Below, piece after piece: positions 1 to 13,245 of a DNA stretch of 64,000 bases (position 1 is its first letter; every line of letters starts with the position of its first letter). The stretch is from Prostheceraeus crozeri (lineage: Eukaryota; Platyhelminthes; Polycladida; Euryleptidae), in NCBI GenBank assembly GCA_907163375.1, contig CAJQUW010003470.1:123848-187847 (forward strand), read 5' to 3'. The notes below the pieces were generated by a model. That model was not told where the DNA came from and searched no databases. It saw only the letters and a program-made list of their open reading frames with translations. Made by a program: the position numbers and the translations under genes.

Positions 1-904
1 GCCCTATTCGAACGAATTTCGTGCTTGACATCAACTGGAATACTGCACACAGGAGCTCTGCTGTTCACATTCATCACACTGCTAATAATTATGACTTATC
101 ACTCCTTACGAAAGCCGAAACAGCCGTAAGAAACAGTCTCAAGAAATAAACGAAGATTTACTGCGAAGAGCTTTAAAGAAGAGCTGGTGAAGCAGATGAA
201 TGAACAAATTAACTTTGTTTGCGCACTCGGAGGCACATTAGGCACGGAACATTTCTTGCATGTGGATACTGCAATTAATAACCGATGAACTTAACACTAA
301 CAAGCATTACATATAACCCAGTCATAGCAGCGCTTATCTCCCATGCATTTCTATGACATCACTTTCTTGCAAACGCATTCTATCGCATCTGAATTCGAGT
401 GAGTTTATCGCAATTCAGCAGAAATAACATAGCAGAAATGAAAAAATAATTGAAAAGAGAATGACAAACTTTGGGCATCCACACCAATTGATCTGAACAG
501 AGCTTTTTGTACTCTGATTTCTCAAAATAAAGATTCTATAACTTACGTCGATCCCACAATATCGACGAACGACGAAGAGAAGACATGTTGATAAAGATTA
601 GAGCTAGTGCGCCTCAATCCTGCAGGGAATGTGAAATTAAGTATCTGAAATCCCCGGAAGTAGTATGAAGAACTTTTGTATATACACAAGGATGAGAAAA
701 CAAGAGAATGAAAAAATCCAGTAGCACACGCAGTGGCGGGGCCTCAATGCGTGAAATGTAGTTAGCATTACCAAACTTGATATGAAAATCAGAAGGATTC
801 TCATCTCTGATTTGTTGTATTTGCCGTTGAATTTGCAAGTTTTTTTGCAGAATTATCACTCCCAGGATAACAGCGAGCCATGAATGAAGCCATGTCTTCT
901 AACT
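1..904. other. Anonymous host DNA, no gene recognised
   Basis: No reading frame with recognisable protein features on either strand and no clear repeat structure. It is moderately AT-rich. Confidence is only that nothing obvious is present. Confidence 0.4.
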
Positions 905-1562
905 TGATTAAGAGGTCCCCATAAGAAACCTATTCACACGCCTCTTGAAAGTATCAAGATTATATTGGTTAGAGAAAGTGGTCAGGGGAAACTGATTGCA
1001 AAGCTTTGCCAAGCGAAGAATAACTTTTCGAAACTCAAAGTACGTGTGCTCTTCTATGCGCCTCAGGAGAAGATCTTAGGTTTGAATACGCATTCATTTG
1101 CTGCAGAGGTGGTTCTACCGAAATATTATCTGTAGAAGAGACTGACAGAAGCAGCATCACGTCTGACGGAGAACGGCTGCAACTCGCCAGCGAGCTTTCT
1201 TCCCATAAGATTCTTGACACGTTTCTCAGCCAATTCAATGTTAAGATGTGTTTGTGGCGCACATAGATGGCAAAAATACGCCATGTAACGAATGGTGGAC
1301 TTGTCAAGATAGCAGACAGTCTGTGGTGGAAGATGGTTGCTAACACGATAGAGGCTACCAATGCGTTGAGCTGCCTACCTGCTGATGGACTGGATGTACG
1401 TTTTCCATGACAAATCTTTGGTAACCTGCATTCCAAGGAGATAGACTCTTGTTCTCTGATCCTGTTATCTGACATCTTAATGCTATATTGGTCACCACTA
1501 CCCATCTTTTTGAAGTCGTGAGTGCGGAATACTCTGACTATCTGAAGGATTGAAAGAAACAA
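905..1562 (-). pseudogene. LINE (non-LTR retrotransposon) reverse-transcriptase C-terminal remnant
   Basis: On the minus strand one frame reads motifs typical of the end of Jockey/RTE-like LINE ORF2 proteins: a tract like DLSWKTYI, then AAQRIGSLYR, LPPQTVCYLDKSTIR, EKRVKNL, and finally a tail like TFKRRVNRFL. The frame is broken by in-frame stops (one right after the DLSWK segment, another after a phenylalanine-tyrosine-arginine run) and by at least one shift near 1,440. It lies downstream of the catalytic part of the RT, so this is a 5'-truncated dead copy. The 175-codon open stretch at 1035-1562 is in a different frame and is not the real protein. Confidence 0.6.
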
Positions 1563-2078
1563 GCATTTGGCGCCTATTCGGAGACCTTGCGCAAGTCCTC
1601 ATTACTCTTCGAAGCGTTATAACATTTGCATGAACAGGGTGACACTGGTATAGCTTTAAAAATGTGCATCTTCAAGTAGAAGAAGCACATTATCAAGCAA
1701 CATACGAGTAAGTCATTTAAAACGTGAAGTCAGCACATTAGTTCTCCAAAAATGTATTTTGACTTTTCCTAAGTTCTTTTCCTGTTTTCTCTAAAACATT
1801 TTGCAATTTTCTATAAAGATCGAGCATTTCTAATACCAGTCATGTTTGAAAGAACGAAGGAAGTAACAATGATCCACTCATATCTATGTTGTGTCATCCA
1901 TTAACTGTGCGATCAATTAATATTCAAATTTCAATGAGTTATCGTAAATCGCGATGAACTCATTGCAAATTTGATAGCGCGAGCCAGTGACATTCCTTTT
2001 CAATGATTAGTGAAAGGTTCACACCACAAAGACGTTTCCTAGACGCAGTCTGGTATGAAGTGTTTGGTTCTCCAATAG

Positions 2079-2324
2079 TCGTACCAAAACATTGCCGAAA
2101 AGTTTGGACGTAGCTCAAGCGCTCCACCTCATGCTGCGATTAAGTCCATTCATCAAAGGGCCTCCATACATGGAACGCTTCAAGATCTACCGAAATCAGG
2201 ACGACAGGCATGGGAACCAGAAAAGGAAAAACCAGCAACGGAGGACTTTGCCAGCCACCCCACAACATCTACAAAAACAGCATCTCGTGAGCTCATTATT
2301 TCAAAGTCAACTGTCAGTTCATAG
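2079..2324 (+). pseudogene. Helix-turn-helix fragment of a DNA transposase
   Basis: A short open frame contains the HTH pattern of IS630/Tc1-like or related insect-type transposases: NIAEKFGRS, IKSIHQR, DLPKSGR, then TSTKTASREL and ISKSTVSS. Only the DNA-binding N-terminal portion is seen, with no DDE catalytic part downstream, so it is a fragment. It ends in a TAG stop and the flanks are featureless. Confidence 0.45.
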
Positions 2325-5300
2325 TCAGGTTAAGTGCATGATAGTTAAGAGCGAGAACAATTTGCGGAAGACTTTAGGCAGGCTTATGATTGTGTTTTTG
2401 TGTTATTCTATTAGCCTCTATTAAAATGCTTCAGCTTTTTCTCAACAGGTTAAGGGGCAGACATTCAACTATTACCAGGCCACCGAGGTCTCCTTTTGGG
2501 GCGATTTGAAGTAGCGAGTATACGCCTGCAATCGATTTCAATCACTCGAATATCCTAAAGAAAAGATTCGATCTTCTGGTTGGAGGCCGCTAATGAGTGA
2601 TGACATATGAATCTCAGCTGTAATGACGTTTCGCAACAAACTCAGTCATTGCTGTGAAAATTACGTAGGTCATATCGAATAATAGTCACCATGAATCATT
2701 TCGAATGACCGCATCATTGCTAAAGAAATTAATTTTTTCTTTTCAATTTTTCACAAAACCTTTTATCAAATGGGCTAGTTTGAACCAGGTTGTGTTTTTA
2801 TGAAGTGATTCTCAAAGCAGCATTTTCAATGATCTACCAATGGTTCTTATCCCTTTTGCTCAAATTCCTCCCTAAGCGCTGTAAGTATGTTTAATTCCTC
2901 CCTCTAAACTAGAAATTCCCTATTCAAGTTTTAAAAAGAAGTTAAAGATAGTAACAACACACAATTTCAAATAGACTTTTCAGGTAGCTAATCAGCAAGT
3001 AAGTTTCAATCTCAAATCGACGCGCACGCTGATGTTGAGTCGATTGCTCGTCTGATTACTCAATCTGATACCGCCGTCAACTGCAAACCTATTTCAATCA
3101 GTAACCTATTTACATGTATTATGACTGCCGTCGCAATTCTCTGTCTAGGAGAAATCAACAGATCTTGATCATTCAAAATACTGATTCGAACCTCACTCTT
3201 CCCAAATCCTCCTTCAAACGTCATTCCACCCTTGATATGTTGAATTCCTCCCCAGGGAACCACATGGCCTCCGGCTAAGAATCATGCAAGAATGCAGCCG
3301 AAACATCATACAACCATATGCCAGTTCGCTAACATCGATATGAGATGTGGACGTCGAAGACCGATTTTGTAGAGTGAATTTTCTAATGAAAATAATTTTT
3401 GACTAAAATTTTTGGAGTGTTCTTTATCTTTACATTAGACTGCATTATAACAGATCACCTATCGAGTGGTCAACTGTATCATGCAATCATTTGAGAGATC
3501 ATGGACAAGATATGTAGCATGTTTTGAATCCTGTTTCAATTTTGTTAGACAAGTCAAAGGACAATGGAACTATGGGAGAAGTGGTAGATATAAGTGAAAT
3601 ATTCAGCACAAAAAGACCTGCTTATGAGCATGTGATCGAAAAAAGAACGACAATGGCAGTACAACCACCGACGGGCTAGGGCTACTTGCTGTGAATCTGC
3701 ATAGACAAAATTGACGATGACCGGCGAGCAAGCGAAACTAGTTTTGAATTTTATCGCTGGTGCTGATCCTGTTGCCTCTGCAGCACTTATCCAATGTGTT
3801 GCGAGAGCATCTCCTTCGACTTTTCTACGACAACGTCCATCCTGAACCTAGTAGAGGAAGGCGGTGACAGCAGGTTTTGAGACGGAACTATCCGGTATTA
3901 CTCTGCAATCATGCAGCACAGCAGCTCTCGAACTTCAATTTAGTACAATGAGATTGACGCATGAAATATTTCGGAGGAATCTCGGAGTAGAGGCGGGAAA
4001 ATGTGTTTTTTTGCGAACAACTGAACAACTACAAAACGTCACTGTATAACAATGACGATGGATTTATTGCACCACGAAATTGTTCTAAATTATTTCAGCA
4101 TCACGCACTCTTTCATTTAATTTACTTTATTAGCATTTCCATTATTTCTTAAATGCATCACTTTCATGGGATGTAAGCAGTATATAGTCATATTATCTAA
4201 ACGTGTGCTTTTTCTGCAATCTTTCGATGTAAATTCAGTGTAAGTTTTTATTTTATCATTTATTAAAGTAACACTATACTTTAAGGCCACTAACGGAGCG
4301 CAATACAAACATCATCACAATTCTCAAATTTCAATTAAAATTGAATTTTTTTCTCGAATAGCATTATTTCATTGAAATTTGATAAATATATATTTATTTT
4401 TCATTGTAAATGCTGAATCTATTTATTTGACGACATAATTGATAACCATATAGTTTCAATCGAATGCAAGGATAGGAAAGACATTTTTGAAAATACATGT
4501 TTTTTGGAGAAAAGACGTTTTAAGCCTGTTTTTTAACCACCCTAGTTTGAACCATATTAGACTTTTCCGGACATTTATAAAATAATTTGCAATGAAATTA
4601 AATGTCAATTCAAATTATAACTGCAACAATTTCACAAACGCCTTGAAAAAAATATTATGCATTTAGAACTATAATTTGAAAATATGAAAATATGTCGGTT
4701 AACACGAAAATTGGCTGCTAATGACATATAATTGAAATACTAAAGTTTCCAAAGTGGACCTACCAAAAGATATACATTTGAGTCGTTCGCCTTACTGGCC
4801 CTCCCTTCTCTTGGTTTTGCTGTATTACATAGGCAGATTAGAAACAAACAGCTTCGTTTCAGTGACACTGGAGCCTAGAAACTGGGTCTTAACGGTCGAC
4901 AGACCCAAGGTGACAAAGGGAAGAATTTGGAGCTTCAAAGAATAATATGCAATAATAACATACGTTGTGCTATGGGGATATATTGGATCAATCTCATGGC
5001 CAAACGTTTTGTCTATTGTTGTGACATTTTCTAAAATTTGAGAAATTCATCTCATCTGCGCATATCGATAAAAACGTAATATTTGATAACCTTACCAAGA
5101 TAATTCAATTACCGCTGAGAATATACTGCTGCTCAGATACACTTTAAGCAAGTCAGACCCATTTAGTATCCTAGGGCTAGACAGAAGCCTGACCCCGAAG
5201 CGAAGCTGTGAGAAGGCGCAATTAACTCCGCTAAGACGATTGAATGTCTGCTTTAAGACAAGAGGTGGATAAAATATTATGGCAGCGATTTATTTTATAA

Positions 5301-6600
5301 ATATGTAGCTGTACGCCTATGTAAAAATGAACAAATGGCATGAAAAAAACAAAAGCTTTCAAAAACTGACGCGCTTGACAGCTTGTGCGGTACTTTATCT
5401 GCTACTGTCATGTCTAATGAGTTAAGATTCCCAAATGCCAAACTTTCACTGCCGATAAGGCTGTGACGGTGTGTTACAACAAGTTCTTTACATTAAAATT
5501 TATGAAGTAGCATTTATGGTAGGGTGTATATAAAGAGCCAAGTTGTAAAATCATTGAGAAAATCTCATTACAACAATCAAATAGATGCAAGTTAATGGAT
5601 ACAGATATAAATTTGTCATCATGGGCATTAACCATAAAAATATGCAGACATTGGACACCGTACTTCGTCATTTCACTCTATGTTAAAATCAAAAGATGTG
5701 GAAGGAAATGCTCATCAAATTTTTAAATGTAGTAATCTCCAGATTAATTTCTGCGTATTTCTCTTCTTACTGAATGAGATAAAATTTCACATTTTGTCCA
5801 TCGAGCAGAATGCAGAAATTCTACAACTTACTCTCTGAGTCCGGCTCAACAAACACAGAATTTCGTCAATTCATCGAGCCAGGTTCGACGAATAGTCGTT
5901 CTGCTAGACTGTGCCTAGCATTTAGGGTTGACAGGGAGCCTAACAGGAGACAAAACAAAAAGACGGAAAAATTTTGACGAACATAAATGTCATTTTACTG
6001 AAATTGGCAAAAAATATGCATCCCCTGAACATGTCTGCTCATCATTGGCATTGTTATTCTTATACAGACTTAAAGCTTAGCACGCGTTCTAGAGACATAA
6101 ACGAACGCAATCATTTCCGAAGATTCTAGCAGCACAGATCTATACTTTTATTTTCAACTTAGAACAATATCATAGAAAAACATATAGGACCAATTCCAAA
6201 ATTACTCCAAATTTCTGTCAAAACGCACATAATCGCACTAAAACGAAATAACTACTTTTCTGTCAAAAAAAACAGCCACAACCGGACTGATAATGAGCAT
6301 CAATAAAATCAGTTCATTAGGAGCTACCAAAAACAAAATACTGAGCACAAAAATGCGATCAATAGCTTGGCTTTTATCGAAAATGCAAATTACTAACAAA
6401 ATACTGTCAGAAATCTCAGCTGGATTCTTTGGTGGAAGCGGTCTACCTTTCTCTTGAGTGCAAAAACAAGACTAAGGAGGGCGAATAAACTAAAAACAAA
6501 ACTAAACTCTAGGGGAAGATGGTCACTAAAAACTGAAAACAAAACTAATCAAAACCACGAGAAGAAGCTACATCACCTAAACTTCACTTAAAGAAACTTC
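2325..6600. other. Anonymous AT-rich host DNA
   Basis: No coding region, RNA gene or clear element recognised. The short open frames here lack protein-like composition. Nothing further seen. Confidence 0.4.
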
Positions 6601-6643
6601 ATATAGATGTCTCCTCCTGAGATGTCTACCTCTCATCAGTCTT

Positions 6644-6813
6644 CCTCTGATCCTTTCCTGCTTTTTCAATTCGCATCTTCTTCCTCTGATCTCGTCCTGC
6701 TTCTTCAATTCGTATCTTCTTCCTCTCATCATTCTTCCTCCGATCCTGTACTGCTTCTTCAACTCGAATCTTCTTCCTCTGATCCTGTCCTGCTTCTCCA
6801 ACTCGCATATTCA
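6644..6813. repeat. 39-bp minisatellite
   Basis: Four imperfect tandem copies of a 39-bp pyrimidine-rich unit of the type CCTCTGATCCTGTCCTGCTT plus 19 further bases, with a 15-bp partial unit between copies two and three. Because 39 is a multiple of three, both strands stay open: the minus strand reads a Lys/Arg/Glu-rich repeat and the plus strand a Ser-rich one. These open frames are by-products of the repeat, not a gene I can support. Confidence 0.75.
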
Positions 6814-7018
6814 GAATTGGTTCCTTTCGGATGCGTTTCTTGTTCCTATATGCTTTTGCTAGCGAAATCAATGTCTGCTTCCCATGCTATCTTCTTGCTT
6901 TTTCAGTAGCTTGAATAGCAATTCCTCTAAACATAATTCTGGCGATGGATTTCCTATGTGTTATTGCCAACGTACTCAAGAACGCACTTATCCTCCATTT
7001 CTGTAGCTCAAGGTTCTC

Positions 7019-8060
7019 TTACCTTTTCATGTACGCACCCGCCATCAGATTCGAAACAGGATCATGAAGGGCATCATTTCGCACAAACTTCTCAACAGCA
7101 TTTTGATTGTTTATCAGGAGATACTGCTTGATGGATTGGATTGCATCCAATGTTTCAATTTTCATCTGTGATGTTTTATCAGTGAGACTTGATGTCATCC
7201 TGCTAAAAGATCCATTTACCCTTGAAGTGATTATGATTGTTAGGTAGACCAAAGCTAGTTTGCAAAGAGTTGGATATGTTTCTTTCAGTCTGTACCAGTA
7301 AGTATCGATTCTTGTAACTGGAAGATGTTCTACAGATGGATCTACAGAGAAATTTCTAATTTCCTTCTCGATATTGCATTTTTCATCGTAAGTTAATATG
7401 CTGGCGTGAGCGTGATCGAATGCCAGGTACAACAAGTAGTTCTGCCTGGCGGAGTGACTTCTCATATCCTGTGACAATACCGACAAGTGCCGCAATATAT
7501 TGTTCTTGTATCGCATATCATCTCGCAGATGCGTTTCAGTGAGCAAATACGCAGAAAATAGTTGTTTCTTCAAGCGATTGGAGGACGCAACTCCTTCTCT
7601 GGTATCACCAAAAAATATATTTTGGACTGGCATGTGAACTGATTTGTCATCGAAGCTAAGATCATGAAGTGTTTCACCAGATTTCTGCATAGTACCGGTA
7701 TCTTCAGCTTAGATAAAATAATCTCCATAACTTACATAAAATACTTTTCAGCTCTTCAATCACAAACAAGATGAACCTTTGGTTCTGGTTTTCAAAAAGA
7801 ATAGTGTACTTTCGTAAAAGCGAAAGAACGCTTCTATAGAGCTTCAGTATCACAATGTGACTCCTTTCAACAAGCAGGCGATCGCTTATGCGCTGCAGCC
7901 TTTTCAGACCAGCTGTCGTGAGCTTCTTCTGACGCAGATCAGTTTACAAATTCATTAAAAAAGCTTTGTGAGTCTTCTGAAACATTCATTCTTCGAAATA
8001 TATCAGCGAGAAAATGGCGATGAATACCAACATCTTTCTCTCCCAGGTAGGTGAAAGAAA
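7019..8060 (-). pseudogene. hAT-family transposase remnant
   Basis: The 223-codon open stretch at 7019-7690 on the minus strand ends in a region resembling the hAT C-terminal dimerisation domain: DTYWYRLKETYPTLCKLAL, VYLTIIITS, a degenerate serine-rich SFSRMTSSLTDK in place of the usual SERVFS core, and a terminal KQYLLINN. Upstream on the same strand (7,700-8,060) fragments such as TTAGLKRLQRI and IHRHFLADIF read in other frames, interrupted by stops. I infer one decayed transposase gene. No terminal inverted repeats were found around it. Domestication of the intact 223-codon piece is possible but unsupported. Confidence 0.4.
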
Positions 8061-9126
8061 ACAGTATAAGCATCTAAGAGCTTCAAAACGTGACATGCGC
8101 AGTCGTAAGAAGAAAGTCAGCGAGTAGAAGTGGTCTAAAGGAAGATATAATGGAAGTTGGAGAATTTGGCAAACAGCTAGGCATCCTTCTGATCAGGTAA
8201 AAATCTAATGTGAATGTGGAGATAAGTAAAAAGAGATTCGACATTCCCTTCTACTGCTTGAGTGAACTTTTTTGTGACATTATTTCCATGATATGAGAGT
8301 CACCATCAATTTCAGACAGATTTGGTCAATGTTCTTTCATCCTGGTTTCTACACCAGACTTTGAGTCCGCATAACTCCATGAGAATGCTACTAAATCAAA
8401 ATCAATCTTTATTTGTCAAGATTGAATTCAATAAAATGCATCAAGAGGCTTTAAGGTATCCTTTCTGAAATTAACTTGAATCATCTCCACGCTGTTTAAA
8501 CGATAAACTCAAATTTTCTCCGGTTCATAATCAAGCAATCTGATGAGTATTATTTCTAGCAGTCACCTCGTCAATATATAAAGAAAAGCATCCGTCTCCG
8601 AGACCTTTTCCAATGTCATCGTTATGAAGATCCCTTAGCATCAGTTGCTTTGGAAGACATTTGGGTCAACGTGGTATTAGGTGGATAACAGATCCAAAAA
8701 CGATTAGAACCTACACTAACTACTGTAGTCACCAGAAGTAACTGAAATACAACTGAAAAGTTGACACTTTGGAAACAAAACCTGCAATTAAAGGGGTCGC
8801 ACGAAGCGTGAAAATTTTCACATTTTTGTTAGAATTGTCATTACAAAACGCCTACCAACCAAGTAACATGAAACACATTGAACGGATATCTGAATAGATT
8901 TCAGATTGGTCGCGGTACCTCTTAACTTCTCACCCCCCCCCCTAAATTTTTGATGCATTCTTGCATCAATCTCGAGAATGATCAACATCCTGAAAAAAGA
9001 AGAAAATCCGTAGAAAGACGGTAAGTTAGGCTCCCTAGGGTTGAATAAAAAACAAGACTATGTCCAGCCTCGGTTTCTTTCAACCTTTTCTTCCACAACC
9101 AAGATGGCATCCGATATCGCGATCAG
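8061..9126. other. Anonymous host DNA
   Basis: No gene recognised. It contains a cytosine homopolymer near 8,933-8,942 and nothing else of note. Confidence 0.4.
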
Positions 9127-9132
9127 TGGTAA

Positions 9133-9849
9133 CTAGACAGCGACAATTCAGGTGAATCACCTAAAATGATTTTTTACCTCAATTCCGGATATTTGGAAAA
9201 ACACCTAAATCACCTAAATATTGTCATTACGACAAAAACTTGCTGTTTGATTAACTCATCTACATGTACTCACATTGGAAAACAGTGAGAAAATCGTGGT
9301 GACGAATAACTTTTGTAATCGGAATAATGAAGACATTGATGAGTGATTCTGGGCAGTGCCACATATTTCTGGTCATAGTTTCTAATTCGTTTACATACAT
9401 TTATAAAGTTTTGATAGAGTCTATATTGCATTTGAAGCACGAGTAAGTTTGATCTGTTTCTCACATGCTGAATTGTTCAACTGAATTGTCAATATACATT
9501 TTGAAACATATATACTTTGTGTTAATGTTTGATATCTGCAGTTGCTATAGCTTGAAATAAAATCGTTCCGAATCGCGATTAAATCTAGGACTTACTTGTC
9601 ATTTTCTTTTCTCGAATTCTTTTTTTTTTAACTTATACGTAGATTATTGTCACGGTATTTGTTTAGAAATTAGTTACCGAAAAAAGCACAATTCGGAAAA
9701 TAATCAAAAAAAATACCATTGCTGTCAATAAATCTAGATATTTTAATGGATTTTTGATTCACCTAAATAAACAATCTAAATTTGTAAAATTATTCACCTA
9801 TAAAAAACCTGAAATGACAAAAATATTCACCTAAGATGTCGGTGTCTAG
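9133..9849. mobile_element. Non-autonomous DNA transposon (MITE) with 6-bp duplication
   Basis: The ends are inverted: CTAGACAGCGACA at the left and, read from the other strand, CTAGACACCGACA at the right, each followed within a few bases by AGGTGAAT. Identical direct repeats TGGTAA flank it at 9127-9132 and 9850-9855. The interior is AT-rich with no plausible transposase. A 6-bp duplication fits a few superfamilies, and I do not assign one. Confidence 0.6.
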
Positions 9850-9855
9850 TGGTAA

Positions 9856-11170
9856 CCAATGACCCAATCAAATACCCATGAATCCTAAATCCTTGATCCG
9901 GATCACACTTACTATGATTTGACATCACATCTCAGCTATTGATCCCATTGGTCCCACGTCAGGTGCAAAGCATATGTGGAAAACATTGATGACTTAGTCT
10001 TCAGATATCAGAAGACAAGAATGACTGTTTCCACGAACACTGGAAAACAGGAGCAGGCCTACATACATGTACGCTCACGCCTGCATAAAAAAGATACTTG
10101 TTGAGTGAAAACAGTGCGGTCAGTGAAGTTGAAAAATGTATTGCGAACAGGAGGGAGAGGAGAATGATTAAAAATAAATTTTCGCATATTATGCTTGTTG
10201 ATTAGTTTATCTTTAATCGTTTACAAATCGTCTGCTTTCCGGAAAGGTTACCGATGGATCTTAACAAATAAGTGAAAATATTCATCAATTTATGAACAAA
10301 GGCGCTGTTTCTTGTCGTAGATGTCGCTTTCCATGTTACCTAACTCTCGAGCTGCCAGAGACTATCTCCAAATGTCATCGGTGTTGGCATAAATGTGAAC
10401 ACCCTCTATCAGAAAATTAATGATCATATTTATGAATGATTCATTAAATTTTGTGGTCGAGAAAATCTGATGGAGGCAATTCAATAAAATTTGATGAACG
10501 ACAGTTGCCATACACCAAGTATCGGTAATCGTCAACACTCACTTGCGCAGATGTTTTATTACTATTCACAAACATTGATTGCTTTCAGTATAAGAATAAG
10601 CACTAATAACTTTATAGATTCATAATTGTACATGAGTTGATAAAATACATCTACATCAAATTTGGAAAAACTTATGGAAATATGGATCACAAAACATATT
10701 TGATAAACGTGGACCCTAATACAATGATGAGCATCTGTCGATACCGTAAAATCATATTGATATGCACAAATGACCTATAAAGCTAATGATTGATTAATTC
10801 ACTTTAGTAAAAGATATGAGAAGCTTTATTTTTTTCATGCATAAAAATTCGACAATCTATGATGATTAAGAACTAGAAACAGGCACGCAGGAGCAGGGGA
10901 TAGGAAGGGATGAGTTCCCTTCTAGAACACTTGCTCGCAGCAGCTCTGAAGCAGTTAGCCAGATTATGGTCTGATTCGTCGACAGACTGTATCTAACAAT
11001 TCAAAACAAATATTTTAGAAAATATTTCAGAATGATTTAATTTTATTTGCCATCCTAGTGTATGTTTCGGCGGGCGGAGAATCCCAATGCATCCATTGAA
11101 AAGTAAAAACAGCCTTTCAACTTTTGCGCTTATTGATATAATGAATACTGTGGTAGGGATATATAGGCAA
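9856..11170. other. Anonymous AT-rich host DNA
   Basis: No gene or element recognised between the MITE and the large inverted repeat. Confidence 0.4.
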
Positions 11171-12960
11171 TGTCGACTCAAAAAAAGCATCTGTATACAG
11201 TAAAAAATTTTATATCAAAAGATTCAGTTTTTTGCGGAGATTGCGATCCCGTGGTCCAAAAAATTATTTCAGCACTTTTGAAGAAAAAAGTCAAAATTTG
11301 CCAATTTATATACTACCGAGATGACTCTCCTAAACATGTAGTATGAAACAAGTTGGATATCAAAAGGAATGAATATTAATAGCATCCAAACAAAGCTGAA
11401 GTCCAGCTGATTATCAAGGGAATTTCATGATCCGTATTGTAATGGAAGTCTTCATGAAAAAGTCACGATATTATTCGTGCTCTCTTGGCTGAAATTTCAA
11501 GATTCTAGTTCAATATTCTCCGGCATGATTGTATGCATACACATCGAACAACAACAACTAGGTTAATGCTTAATGATTAATGTTCGATGTCTATGATTGT
11601 ATGATTCACTAGTGATGCAAATGGAAAATTTTTCCGAAATTTTCCATTTTTTCAAAATTTTCCGGAAAATTTTCCATAGGAAAATTTTGAAATTTATTTT
11701 TCGGTGATTGGCGTTTTTCCTTTGTTTTGGAGACTTACTATAGTCGTTTGAAAAGACTATGCAATATTCAAAGACTAAAACTTCTCTATCATCCCTGTAT
11801 GTCAACTTTTGGAACTTTGGAACCTGCAACTGCACCTTTTCCATGTCTATTTCAGATACTTCCAAATGAATTTCAGGCATTAGATGGATTTCAGATATCT
11901 GTCAGAAGCACAACTTTGAGAAGATCTTAAATTCAACAGGAGATCTCCAATTCACCTGGATTTAAAATTCATTTGGGCAGATCTGAAATCGATTTGGAAC
12001 TATCTGAACCATCTGAACTAGAAATGGAGAATGTGTATCCTCAACGAAGATATCGGACACTACGCCAGAAGATAGAAGCAATCATATATATTCTTTTACT
12101 CATCGCAGATATCTTTAGTTTCCAAATATCTCACGAGTTTGCAGTCTTTATATCTTCCAATATGGTCGCTCATGAATGCTGCGTAGACTGTGTGCTTTTA
12201 CTTCATCACATATTCATCAACACATGGAGAAATTGCACCACAATGATCAACGCTGCATAATAAAGCTTATCTTTGAAGCTAACAATTAGCAGACTCCAAA
12301 ATAAAGTACATTATTTTTGCTCCAGATCTTTCACATTGCATGAAGTTATGCTCCTATTGTAAAGCAAGATTCACATTATCCCAAACGGTCTCTGTGTGAT
12401 AATTAAAAATGCTAGCATTAATTTAGTACAATCCACTGGTGGCAAAGGAATGTTCAAAAATCCGCGGACGGAAATCGCTTTGCTACGATCACTTTAATCG
12501 AAATAATGATGAAATCAAGAGTTTTAGACCCAATTTATTCGCAGCTGCCTCGGCAGTGGAAGCGCTCAAATTATAGAGCCTATCAAAACAAATCAAAACT
12601 TTCAAAATTTTCCAAAATTTTCCAATTTTTTCCATAGTTTTCCACGGAAAATTTTCATCACTATGATTCACTAAATTTACGTTTCACTTCATGAATCTGA
12701 ATGGTGATGTGGACCCATTTACATCTTTCAAAGTAAATTGAAATAATTGTCCTTTGATTCTTTTACTTTGCTATGCAGTGGCATGATCACGAAGATTTCC
12801 TTGAGGTTCAGCATGAAAGCAACAACAGGTCATCGAGTTGCTAATTGAACAAACATTACCTCTCCAAGCATGCGGTAAATATGTTAGGCAGAATGGCAAC
12901 TCCGCATTTATTAAATCCCCAGTGAGATACAGTCGGAATTGTTTCCAAATGTGAGATATG
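11171..12960. repeat. Left arm of a large, diverged inverted repeat
   Basis: Begins TGTCGACTC. Its reverse complement can be followed by eye through pieces of the right arm: 12,664-12,870 matches 13,063-13,245 plus 17,198-17,250, and 11,171-11,530 matches 17,250-17,302 plus 55,240-55,280 and 55,946-56,201. The arms differ at many bases, so the palindrome is old. The left arm preserves an uninterrupted version of the site where the Polinton pair landed in the right arm (GCACGAATAATATCG on the minus strand near 11,480-11,500). Confidence 0.65.
11610..12663. mobile_element. hAT-type MITE
   Basis: Terminal inverted repeats TAGTGATGCAAAT (left) and TAGTGATGAAAAT (right, other strand), followed by runs of GGAAAATTTTCC. 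The exact 8-bp direct repeat TGATTCAC flanks it at 11602-11609 and 12664-12671. Eight-base duplications and this end sequence fit hAT. No transposase inside. A shorter relative sits in the other arm at 55,280-55,946 with a different duplication. Confidence 0.75.
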
Positions 12961-13062
12961 CACATTTATGCAGCTTTGAAGAAATTACAACGGAATTGAC
13001 TGATCATGATAGCACAAAGCAGAAGTGAATGATATTATTTTACAGATTGTCCGTGTCTGACA

Positions 13063-13245
13063 GCCTTGGTGAGGTTATGTTTGCTAAATTGGCAACTCGA
13101 TGACCTGCGCTATATTGACTTCCTGCTGAACCTCAAGAGAATCTTCTTAAGCGTGATCAGGTAGCAACTGCCACTGGCATGGAAAAATCATAGAATCAAT
13201 GACAATGATTTCAATTAACTTTGAAAGATGTAAATGGGTCCACAT
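13063..13245. repeat. Right arm of the large inverted repeat, innermost piece
   Basis: Reverse complement of about 12,680-12,870, sharing runs such as CCTCAAGAGAATCTTC-like text and GTAAATGGGTCCACAT. It is interrupted at 13,246 by the hAT transposon and continues at 17,198. Confidence 0.65.

Noticed and set aside
1035-1562. 175-codon open frame on the minus strand
   Set aside because: The LINE-like motifs read in another frame; this one is an accidental shadow.
6577-6871. Charged or serine-rich repeat proteins over the minisatellite
   Set aside because: A 39-bp repeat keeps several frames open on both strands; no start context or homology.
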